Shown here piece by piece: positions 1 through 9,900 of a stretch of 64,000 nucleotides of DNA (within the stretch, counting starts at the first letter, position 1; the number at the start of each line of letters is the position of its first letter). The position numbers were made by a program, and so were the translations under genes. The notes beneath the pieces are model-generated. The model searched no databases and had not been told where the DNA came from. It saw only the letters and a program-made list of their open reading frames with translations. This DNA is from Chrysogorgia sp. JL179-B06 (lineage: Eukaryota > Cnidaria > Anthozoa > Scleralcyonacea > Chrysogorgiidae): NCBI GenBank assembly GCA_035772405.1, contig JAYKKM010000034.1:720001-784000 (forward strand), in the 5' to 3' direction.

Positions 1-9
1 GAACGAAAC

Positions 10-3000
10 ATGTCAAAGAAAGCGATAAGAGAGAAAGTGAAAAGCAAATACAAGAAAAAAGAGGAAAGAAAAGCTGAGGCGATGGCACAAGAACTGACTG
101 AAGAACGAAATCGTTACAGGCAAAGTAGAAAACAAGCTACATATTTCTGGAGAAAGTGGCGATCCGAACGTTCTTTAGCGCAAAATCAGTGTGTGTAAGT
201 AAACATTTTAACATCTTTTAAACACTAGACTACGAGATGTTTTCTTTAGCTTTAAATTTGAAAACGTGGCTAATATAATTTAATATCTTATTGATTTTAA
301 TAATTTCTTATACAGTAGATTTTAATATAGAATTATCACTATTCAACCACACAACTGCAAGATAAAGTATATTATATGTTTCTTAGAAAATCCAATTTCT
401 TAGAAAATCCACTATAATATATTATTAAGAATAATGTTGACATAATTTTACACTTTATAATACTTATGTTCATGAGGAAAAGTGTATTGGTGAAATTATA
501 TCTAAGAGAACTTATTCTTTCCTACACATTGTTCTTTATTAATCATTATGATAATTATGCCCAATTATAGGCAAACCCATGATATTGAGAGGAAAAACTT
601 GAGTGCTCTGCCACAAGAAACAATCCTTGGGGAAGGAAGATTTGGTTGCTGCAAAAAGATGGAATACAGAGGAAAAGCAGTTGCTGTAAAATTCTACAAA
701 GAGAATTCAACCCCAAGGGAAGTTAAAAAAGAAGCTGCACTGATTAATGGATTTGATCATCCAGGTACAGTATATTACAGTGTACAGTATTGTTATATTA
801 TTATCAGTATACAGGTATGAATATATTATAATATTATATCATTATACGTATAGTAATTGAAAATTAGTATAGGAAATAACACGGTTCAAGAAGAATTAAT
901 GAAAAATCGCACGCGTGCTTGGCGAAATATTCATAATACCACGAGTGCGAAGCACGAGTGGTATTATGAATATTTCGCCAAACACAAGTGCGATTTTTCA
1001 TTAATTCTTCGAGAACAAGTGTTATTTCCTTTTAATACCTTTTCAATCAATTTTACGTGTTCCTAAATAATACTTTAATTTAATTTAATACTGATGTCAT
1101 TAGCCAATCAGGAATGAGTAAAATTGATTGAAATGGTATTACATGTATGTAGCATATACCTCACAGGTGAATAGTACTTCATCTGATTGGTATATGCAAT
1201 CTGATTGACTGTTCCATCTCAAAATACCATCACTATTCACCTCTGTGCAAAACAAAATGGTGAGATATAATAATATTGTTGTCAAACAAGGCTGTTGTAG
1301 TAGAAAAATGAGAAAAATCAACAAAATTAGGTAGAACAGTGTCGACAGGTTTGTTTCTTGCAGAGTTTCCATTCAGAATTTCCATCAGGAGGTGACATTA
1401 TTACAGGCAGTACAATGTGGCCACAACAATATTGCGGTGCTTTAGCAACGCTTTATATTCCGTGTGTAAGTTTGTTCGTTCGGAATCAATAGCAAGCATC
1501 TATGGCTTTAGCACTGTTGGTCTTGTATAAAACTAGTATTCTTTGAAAAATTCCTCAAAGTAAACAGTGATGAATGAATTGGCATACAGCCGGCAGTTTT
1601 CCGTCAGCTGCTGGCTTCTATTTTAAAACCCTGTTCTTGGCAAATATCGAGTATGCCAATTGACCTTATCTTAATTATTATGGTACCGTAAATTGTTTGC
1701 TATTCAAGCTTTAACGCAAACTCAGAAAACTGTTTCTGAGCCCGGCCAGATGGGAATCGAACTAGAGAGTGCAGAATTAGCAGTACGTATGTCGCACGTA
1801 CAAACTAGTACATAACGTAGCCTTCGTTCTGCCATCTGAGTTCTTGTAACTCAATGGATGGAGCGTCTAACCGGAGATCATGAAGGTTGCGGGTTCGATT
1901 CCCGTCTGGGGCTCAGAAACATTTTTCTGAGTTTGCGTTAAAGCTTGATTAGGGCCACACCAATTTGATACTTCGGGGCACACATTTTTTGGGTCAAAAT
2001 TTTTAGGGTCGGTTGGGAAAAAATGGAAACAAAAAAAAAGTACAAGCTCGTACTCAGTTTTTTCACCTGCCTCACCATACTTGTTAGGCTACGATTAGAC
2101 GTTTATACCAATTAGTGGTACAAGCTGCAGTGTACTATTCTGGTATCTGAAAGAATACAGTAAAAGAGATTATTGTAAATTTGATAAATAGGATCCTGTA
2201 AAGGTTTTTGAAGTATGATGATAGTATTCATGAAGAAGAGGATATACCTCTAGAATAACAAGGTACCACATGGTACTCCATTTCTTTAAAGTTATAAAAT
2301 ATGTTGAAAAGCCTCAGTTAGTGTCACGGGATGACACTTATTTTAAGAGGGGGAATATGTTAGGCTGTAACTATAGTGACGTAGGTTTGTTATTGACAGA
2401 TATGACACATGACTACGGTATATAGATTAAGAAAAATATATATACTGTGTAGAAGTCAGATCGGTGCACGTGTGATCACAAACTGTAGAACTGTAGTGTA
2501 TAAACACTTGTATATTTGGGTTGAACTCATTTTAGTAAAAGTTGGAGTGTATTTCAGTAATCCTGGTATATATATAAAGAACATGAACGAGTGAGGTTAA
2601 CATACTCACCGGTGAAAAGCCTGGGTACGAGGTTGAAAAGCACAAAAATAACCAATTTTTGATCAAAGTAAATAATGGGTACAAATTTTATTTTATTTTG
2701 GGGTCGATCGGATCCGTGCCTCGAACAATTAAATTGGTGTGGCCTTAGCGAACAATTTACCATATTAAAAATAACCAAGCTGCAGGTCACATTTACTGTG
2801 ATATATTGACCTTATCTTGAATGAAAACATTTATGACAATACCAAAAATAAGAATGTAATCAGTTAATTCATCTGGTATCTAAATTGTCAACTGGTATCT
2901 AAAAGGTCTTTGATTGAATTGAAGATATTAGCAGTACACCAACCGTTTTATATTTTGTTTTCAAGAAATGTGTACAGTATGCAAGTGAACAATACATGTA

Positions 3001-3586
3001 CATTCACTGTCCATTTTAATTTATTTTAGGTCTGCCTTATCTTTTTGGAATTTGCACAAACGAAAAACCGTATTTATTGGTGCAGGAATTCTATGGAATT
3101 GATGGGAAATGCATGACTCTTTCACATGCTGCAAAAACAAACTTATTGGGAAACCAATGCAAGTGGGCAGGTGCAATGCTTAATTGCTCACAAGCAATTA
3201 GCCATCTACACAAGAATGACTTCATTCACTGTGATTTGAAAGGGGACAACATTGTATTTAACAGTGTTAATGGGGATTATTTTCCAGTAATAATTGATTT
3301 TGGAAAAATGAAGAAAGTAAGTGAAGCTAAGAAAAAGAATCTTACTGAAAGAGAGAAGGAGTTTTATTTTAAATATCACAAGCACATAGCACCAGAAATT
3401 GTTGAAGGAAAGCAGCCAGCGAGTAAGGCCAGTGATATTTATGCATTTGGACAACTAATTTCACTGATATGCTTTTACCAACGGCATGAAGAGATCAGGT
3501 TGATAGCCAAAACATGTATTCATGGAACACCGGGAAAAAGGCCTATCATTGAACATCTGATTTCCAAATTTAGTTTGATGTGCTAA
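10..3586 (+). CDS. Coiled-coil protein kinase, three exons (10-194, 571-764, 3030-3586)
   Basis: Probable cytosolic protein kinase. The exons join at GTAAGT/TATAG and GTACAG/TTTTAG sites, and the phases agree, giving 311 residues from the first visible Met; the gene may start before the window. Residues 1-60 are highly charged and coiled-coil-like. The second exon carries the glycine loop (GEGRFG) and the ATP-binding lysine (VAVKFYK). The third carries HCDLKGDN, DFG and a shortened APEI segment followed by SDIYAFGQL. The catalytic loop reads HCD in place of HRD, so this is a non-RD kinase; an active site is otherwise present. The C-terminal lobe is short. An AATAAA overlaps the TAA stop. Substrate unknown. 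The tyrosine versus serine/threonine choice is open, though the DLKGDN loop suggests serine/threonine or a TKL-like type. Confidence 0.8.
855..1045. repeat. Palindromic MITE in kinase intron 2
   Basis: Two arms of about 75 bp (from AGGAAATAAC at 871 and its complement ending at 1030) read outward from a short centre near 950. The pairing is nearly perfect and extends imperfectly past both ends. The transcript would form a long hairpin inside the kinase intron. No open frame of note. Confidence 0.75.
1838..1914 (+). repeat. tRNA-like sequence in inverted-repeat element
   Basis: The ends can pair as a seven-base acceptor stem (GAGTTCT with GGGGCTC, including G-T pairs). An A-box-like CTCAATGG and a perfect B box GGTTCGATTCC are present, and the T arm CGGG-TTCGATT-CCCG is intact. 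The anticodon arm is irregular, so this is a tRNA-derived repeat, not a working tRNA. The B box could still support Pol III transcription. Confidence 0.6.
1951..2745. mobile_element. PIF/Harbinger-like non-autonomous element
   Basis: Terminal inverted repeats begin GGGCCACACC and match imperfectly for about 45 bp. A TTA flanks both sides, as expected for the 3-bp target duplications of PIF/Harbinger elements. It interrupts the right arm of the tRNA-carrying element at a position that closes cleanly when it is removed. No transposase is encoded. It contains an LTR at 2358-2602. Confidence 0.65.
2345..2602 (+). mobile_element. Polypurine tract and LTR of an LTR retrotransposon
   Basis: A purine run (AAGAGGGGGAA) at 2345-2355 is followed by a 245-bp segment starting TGTTAGG at 2358 and ending TTAACA at 2602, with a TATATATATAAAG box near 2567. 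This is the layout of a 3' LTR behind its polypurine tract. No coding region or 5' LTR is recognisable upstream, so it is a remnant nested in the Harbinger-like element. Confidence 0.5.
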
Positions 3587-4490
3587 TAAATTTATTAATA
3601 GGACTATTACTGTAGGTTTTACAGTACGAAATCTGGATAACACACTATAATCAGTAGATAACTCCCCATCTGGCAGACAAAGTGTGTTCACCCTAAAACT
3701 GTGAACCTTTTTTAAACTATATTTTGATTACCTTTGAATCATGAATTGTATTTTTAGTTACATTTCAATGTTTTAAGCCTCTGTATAAACTATGTGTATA
3801 CAGTATCTATAGTATGTTGGGTATGGTATGAAAATTACTGTATGTTGTGTATGACTGGAAATTACAGTATCTGCTGGCTATAGTAGGTTATCCAGATACA
3901 AATGGCCCCTCATATGTACAGTACAGTATATTATATATGTTAATTGCTCTCTAAATTCAATTTTAGCCCAGGAAACATTTTGATCCCTTTATGGAATTGA
4001 ATCCCAGCTACTACAGTTAGGCTTCTCAAAAATATTTGAGCTGTATGGCTTGAGAAGGCACAGCAAAAAGGTGACACATTTATTATTATTTTACAGTATT
4101 TACACTTGACAACATGTGAAAGAAATTTCTGGTAAGGTTATTTACAAGTGTGAATAATTTCTGAGACCAAACCGAGACTGAGTTGTGAAAAATACAATTC
4201 CAAAGCCTTTTGGGTAGAATTAAACTCACCACTCCACAATGCTAGTGTGGCGTTCTACCATGTGAGCCACGAAGGGCCATTGCTGAGAACAAGTTGTGTT
4301 CTAGTATAATAGATGGCATGCCAGTGAATTTGTATGGCTGTCAGTTGGTAGAGCACCACACAAGCATTGTGCAGTTTTTGATTCTCACTGAAAGGTCTTG
4401 GAGTTGCCTTTTCGCTACTGGTCTTGGTACACACGTAAATATGATTGTTAGTATGATAATTGACTTGTATCCTCAGAAAAATGATTCTGA
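3587..4490. other. Non-coding stretch after the kinase gene
   Basis: AT-rich DNA with short repeats of TATAGTATGT-like sequence. No supported gene or structured repeat. Confidence 0.5.
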
Positions 4491-4562
4491 GTCCCAGACA
4501 GGAATCGAACCTGTAACCTTCTGATTGCCGGTAAGACGCTCTAACCATTGAGCCTCCGAGAC
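4491..4562 (-). repeat. tRNA-like repeat, 72 nt
   Basis: On the minus strand this folds on canonical tRNA numbering: 7-bp acceptor stem, D arm GCTC/GAGC, 5-bp T stem with TTCGATT loop. The anticodon loop would read GGC, but position 33 is C rather than the near-universal U, and the anticodon stem has one mismatch. It belongs to the same family as 4793-4864 and 58914-58985. Confidence 0.55.
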
Positions 4563-4669
4563 TCAGATGGAGAGCGTAGGTTACAATAAGTACTGGTTCG
4601 ATTGATATTATGCACTGCCTATGCGGCAGTCACTATATATCGGTAATGTTTGGATGCATTAATATATAC

Positions 4670-4952
4670 ACTGCTGTAGTGAATGTGGGAAAGCTTGGAG
4701 TAAACAGACAATACATGGGCAATCGTCAAGCTCGTATCCTCAGAAAAGTTATTCTGAGTCACGGACAATAGTAACCTTCGCTCTCCATCTGAGTCTCGGT
4801 GGCTCAATGCTTAGAGCGTCTCACTGTCAATCAGAAGGTTACAGGTTCGATTCCTGTCCGGGACTCAGAATCATTTTTCTGAGGACACGAGCTTGACGAT
4901 CGTCCATGTATCGTCTGTCAACTCCAAGCTCTCCCACATTCACTACAGCAGT
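4670..4952. mobile_element. Inverted-repeat element with a tRNA-like core
   Basis: Arms of about 90 bp (ACTGCTGTAGTGAATGTGGG at the left, its near complement ending at 4952) flank a tRNA-like unit and a short filler. The same right-hand tail (CTGAGGA..GAGCTTGACGATCGTCC..) follows the copies near 58985 and 59146, so this is a dispersed family. Confidence 0.7.
4793..4864 (+). tRNA. tRNA-like gene, possible anticodon GTC (Asp), probably repeat-borne
   Basis: Seventy-two bases that fit canonical tRNA numbering exactly: acceptor GTCTCGG/CCGGGAC, U8, D stem GCTC/GAGC, anticodon loop CTGTCAA with T33 and GTC, T arm ACAGG-TTCGATT-CCTGT. One C-C mismatch lies in the anticodon stem. A and B boxes are both good. 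Because it sits between inverted repeats with diverged relatives nearby, a tRNA-derived repeat is more likely than a functional tRNA. Confidence 0.4.
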
Positions 4953-4962
4953 ATGATAATTA

Positions 4963-5628
4963 TTATGTTAAATTTAAAGTGTCTATGAAGTGAAAATTCT
5001 CATCTCATATTTTCAATAATTATTTCCCCAAAAATGAAATATATACAGTATGGTACATAGTTTTTGTGATATCGCTGCCTCGTACCCAGGCGTCTCAATG
5101 CGCGCGTTGAAGGATTGAGACGCCTGGGTACGAGGCAGGTGATATCGAGTGACAAAGTTGTCCCCCTTGGCACAGTTTATCGTTATAAAAAATGGAGAAT
5201 GGGAAGAGTTCATGGTTTGAAATGACATATGCAAGGTACAAAATAATGTTGAAATCCATTGTTCTTATGGATTCGCAGTCATTTTAGCTTCAAGTTGTTT
5301 CTCTGCAACAAAAACTCAGTTTGCTAACCCTAAATCTATTAATAACCTAATCCTTACCCTAACCCTAAAGCAAACCCTCAACACACCCTAAACAACTTCA
5401 TGTTTGTTGTCATGGTTGTGGTGAAATGACTAAAGTTGCAGATTCACTTGAAATTTTCAGTGAATTCCCCTGTTAAGTTTCTCTGATCAACAAAATAAAA
5501 ATACTGACAATGCTTTTCTAACTTCATAGACATAAGACTAGCATAAATGTGATTTCTTGCAAAAATGTTGTACTTTAACTTGCAAACCCCATAATATTTG
5601 TGCTAAAGTACCATTATAACTCCGCTGC
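4963..5628. repeat. Short palindrome and telomere-like run, otherwise non-coding
   Basis: An inverted repeat at about 5068-5147 (GATATCGCTGCCTCGTACCC and its complement) encloses a CGCGCG centre. A short run of CCCTAACCCTAA-type sequence lies near 5350. No gene seen. Confidence 0.55.
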
Positions 5629-8600
5629 TCAATAACTAAAATGTCTTACAAAAGGGCAGACGATGTATCTCTCACCACCTGTACCATTAGCAACTGTAGC
5701 AAAACAGCATTGTGCAGAAACTTTTTGCACAGGTAAAAATCTTGAAGGTCCTCCTGGAATGGTGATGTTCTTGCAGGCAACATGAAGTGGGTTGAGACCA
5801 ACAAATACAGTATCTGCAGAAGGCATGTACCATGTTACACAAGCAAATATAAACTTATTGTATTCACCATTGATCTGTACTGAGTGGGAGAAGTAATAGT
5901 CAACTGTTCCAAATGTCTTTGGAGAATTAACACTCACTGTCCCATCAGTGTGAGTCCAAGAAGCAAGTATGCCTGTTGATCTCTTACTTCTGTGAGCCTG
6001 TTTTGAACCAAAATTGATGCCAAAAATGTTGATGTTGTCATAGCGGTTAATTGTTTGGCTCAGTTGAGTAATTGCTACATTATCCTTTTGTAACATTGTG
6101 TTGTACACCTGACAGAGTATTTGAATGTCATCGTCATCAAGACAACATTGTTTGTACTTGGAAGGAAGTATTGTGGCAGATGTATTGTTCCAACATATAC
6201 CTAAAAGTAATATAATAAGTCAAATCATAAAACATACTCTAAAGTAAATGGTTTCATTAGATATGTGAAGTTGATCGTCAAGGCTGTTGTAGTCTTGAGA
6301 AAGATTATTGTTGGTGAACACTGTATAGATGTTTTCTTTTAGGAATAATAGCTTATTTTAATTTCGAATTTTACTACCGATAGTCTGTGACGTCATTTCT
6401 GGATTTATATGAAATCAGTAAGTACATGTATAATATATGCATCTGTTATGTACATTTTTGTACATGTACTTGTGATACATTTTATGATTTTCCAGGTTTT
6501 ACTGTAGGCAGTTAGGGCCATTTATTATGTTCAGGGTTAGGGTTAGGATTATGGATAAGTTTGGAGTTTAAGGACTGTTTTAAATTTGGGATACTATATA
6601 CTGTATGAAACGTCAGTCGAATAGTTTATGCACAATTTATACAGTATAACAGGTATGCACACACTGTACTGTATATAGTTTAATACAGTGATATATTTCC
6701 ACAACTATACCTTGGTCCAAAGGTTTGAGATCCATCTCATAATAGTCGCAAAGGCTGTTCAAAGGCTGTTGACACATGGACTCATCACTGTCATAGCCTT
6801 GTATAGATGACAGGATCTCTTCAAATGATTCTCTAAATTCACTTGGAAATGAAGCAATATCAATAGCCCTTGAGGTACATAATTTGCGCATCAGCTGTAA
6901 CTCCACCGACCTGTTGTTGGTGACAATGCTACCAAGGATACCATTGTATCTTTCAAAGCTGAAACACCAAAAGCTGTGTATAGGACCATAATCAGCAATT
7001 ATTTCCCCTAGATGACAGTGCAAATGCATGTTTGGTGTAATAGCTTTTCTTCCATACAATGATTGGACCTCCTTGCAAAATTTGAGGAGGAGACAATCTC
7101 CTTTTTTTATGTCAACCTCAGTCAAAACAGGTTGGCAAATGTATCTACATGCAAGTGCAAATGTTTGCCAGCATTTTAAATGCTTGTCATCCAAAATATC
7201 TTTCAATGCAAACAAGGAATAGTACAATGTCCAGTTTTTCCACTGTTCAGCAGTGTAGGAACCGTAGTTTGATGAAATCTTCTTTGGTAGCCTACCGATG
7301 TGTGGTGCGACTTCCATCAATTCAATCCTTTCTTCTACTTTCCTCAATTGTTGTGTAGAAAGATATCCTTCACTCACCCACAGTTTAAAAACAAACTTTG
7401 CTGTGCCAAGGAACAAATTGTGCATTGGATCGATTGCACAGAAGCGTATGACATCAAAGTATGGCAGATCCAGAAGGCACGAATAAAAATTAACACCAAA
7501 TTTTTTTGAGAGATCTTTAGCTGCAGTTTTTGTTTTACATTTCTTGATTTTCTCTGCCACTTTTCGATGCTCTAAATTTGTCCGCTTCTCCCAGGTATCC
7601 CTCTCAAATCCTGCATAATCTCTTTTCTCACCAAAATTACCCGGAAATTTTTTTAAGCATCTTGAACACCCCAGCTCACCACTGTGCCCTTTTAAGCCAC
7701 ATAACTTTCTTGCTGCAGGTATATCAGATGAGGTGCACAGAATTGCAGCATGAAATTTTAAGGGAATACTGCAGAGGCTGTTTTTCAGGTATAGACCTTT
7801 CCATAAGGCATTAAGCTCTTCTACAGCAGGCTGCAGAAACTCGTTGAGGGATTTGGGCTCACCACCCATCGAAGGAATTATACCAATTACAATAACATTT
7901 TCCCATTTGAAACGTTTGGATCGAGGAAGATTTAATAACACCAAGTACAAGACACCAACTGAATAATCCTTTCTGTGTTTCATTGGTTGAAAAAAATCAA
8001 AATTCAACATAAAGCCATAGTTCCGTGGGGCATTTAGAAAGTCTTCGCCATTAAATGTTTTGAAGGAATTCCAGAGCTTGCCATCGTGAATGTCAACCAT
8101 AAAATCTTTGTGATTAGCAGATCTCCATTCCTCACATTGTTCAGGAAATCCTTTTTTTTGTAGCAGTTTTTCAAGTGAGTTAACAATTCCACTGTAGCAG
8201 TAATAATATATTGGGTAATATTTGATGGAGTTGTCTTTGAGGGTAACTTTTTTTACCAGTTGGCTATTACATATGTGGGCCCTGCCTCTTTTAAAGAATT
8301 TGCTTGAACAGGTTTGTGGAACTTGGCATCCATTTATACATTTAACACATTCATTGTAGAAATAACATTTTGTGCATTTTGGGCAAACCACATATTTGGT
8401 AAAGTTGTCCCGGTCCAGTTTGAGGTACTGCCTCATCATATATATGGAGCAAGGAAAAGCAGCTATAAGCTCGGTCAGAAATTCATCTGGGATATAGATT
8501 TGCATTGCTTTTAAAAACTGAAAAATAAATCGCAGCAACCAAGTGAGGCCGTTATCACTGAGGTGAGTAAAACTCTGCCAGATCAATAGAAAATATAGCA

Positions 8601-9629
8601 TCCACTGTAGCAAAGCATGTACAAGGTGTAACTTTCTCTGCTTCGGGACTGCCTCTGGTAAAGGAGGTCCTGACTGGATATCTTGGTCGACCAACAAATC
8701 TCCAGGTGCATCCCAAATTTCATCATTATCAGTGTCTGTAGTAGAACTTTCATCTTGGTTGTCTGAACTTTCTGTTAACTCAATGTCACTGTCAACTGTG
8801 ATTTGTCCATTATCAACCTAAGAATGAAGGTGAATATTATTGTTAAACAACATCAAAATATAAACATTAAGATTTTAATTTATTTTATTGATTAGTTATT
8901 GAAAACAATATGAACATCCAAATAATATATTAATAAAATATTTGCTTAGTATTTCTAGTATCAGTGTTATTTACTTAATTTAGATGATGCCGGGTAAGGT
9001 TGTGCTATTTAATCGAACCAGAGGCTTACTAGATTGATCCTATAAACTTTTCCAGTGGGAAGAAACCAGAGAGTGCATTAAATATTGTCACAATAAATAT
9101 TTAAAAAAATACACTAGTTTAAAACTCTTCACTTCAGTTTAATGAAAGATCCCCCCACATATACAGGCTACTCATTTTAACACAGCTGTCTGAAACACAA
9201 CGATTTTTAATACTCATCCGACTCATGCTGCAATTACGATAATCTACTTTTTGAGAACATATCAATGCTACAATACTGAGTGTAGCAATAAATTTAAAAC
9301 TTACATTTAACAAATCACTCCCCATATTTTCTACAACGTTTGGTCCAGAATGCGAATTCATTGGTTCTATAAAAAAAGCCAAATTTTATCTGGTATCAGC
9401 CACGTTAACATAATTATTCAAATTGTAAGACTAAGAGCTCTACATGATTACCTGCATATGCAACTGATTCGCCTTCGGAATCTGACGACGAACTCGATCT
9501 AGATGTATCTGTTGACATGGCAGGAACGCTTGCTTGAAAGTTAAAAGCTTTCATGTGCCTTCTGTACGTAGACAATGAAACGCTCTCCTTACAGTGAGAA
9601 CAATAAAAATATCCAGGAGGAACATTCAT
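5629..9629 (-). CDS. tnp2-type (EnSpm/CACTA-like) transposase, four exons, intact
   Basis: Exons 9452-9629, 9305-9366, 6711-8817 and 5629-6200 join at good splice sites; the total is 2919 nt, giving an uninterrupted frame of 972 residues. The first exon has a CxxC...H..H zinc-finger-like start (YCSHC..YRRH). Exon 2 and the start of exon 3 are acidic and serine-rich. Exon 3 carries a CPKC..C..C cluster and tnp2 family signatures: GFMLNFDFFQPM, GHSGELGCSRC, IDPMHNLFLG and FSFERYNGILG. Exon 4 has the conserved C-terminal domain seen in these animal transposase-like proteins. It should act in the nucleus on DNA. I found no clear CACTA-type terminal repeats, so it may be a domesticated or immobile copy. 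The third intron includes a TTAGGG-like run near 6535. Confidence 0.75.
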
Positions 9630-9900
9630 CTTAAAAGATTATAAAAGCGGCGATAACTTAAACATATAAAATGCGTTTGAAACGATGCCACACGCCACAC
9701 GAGCAGTCTGTAGCTATGGAAACGGAAAATTAACGTAAAGTAGCTATGGAAACGGAATAACAGAATGTGACAAGAACAGATCATATTTCTACACCTTTAA
9801 TACAATCGTTAAAGGTGAATGAAAGTTATTGTTGCCAGTTTCCATCTTTAACTATGCTTTAACCCACTCATATTAGGGAGGTAAATGCATGCGCGCATTT
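9630..9900. other. Upstream region of transposase gene and edge of element 1
   Basis: Contains a short direct repeat (TAGCTATGGAAACGGAA at about 9711 and 9741). No gene seen. The left edge of element 1 lies near 9900, where polymerase coding similarity stops. No terminal repeat was found. Confidence 0.4.

Larger units (their letters stand above)
1686..2765. mobile_element. Inverted-repeat element carrying a tRNA-like unit, interrupted
   Basis: The left arm (about 1686-1740) matches in reverse the right arm, which is split: 1915-1950 and then 2746-2765. The gap in the right arm is exactly the Harbinger-like insertion at 1951-2745. Between the arms lies a tRNA-like sequence. A direct repeat of about 14 bp (ATTGACCTTATCTT) sits outside both ends, near 1657 and 2805, and may be an imperfect target duplication. 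The same architecture occurs again at 4670-4952. Confidence 0.65.

Noticed and set aside
1139..1372. Hydrophobic 77-residue minus-strand frame
   Set aside because: Lies in the kinase intron, with no recognisable features; composition explains it.
5327..5380. CCCTAA/TTAGGG runs as telomere remnants (also near 6535 and 41450)
   Set aside because: Only two to three imperfect units each; common in invertebrate introns.
7028..7814. Several plus-strand frames inside the transposase exon
   Set aside because: Antisense shadows of a spliced frame with clear family motifs.
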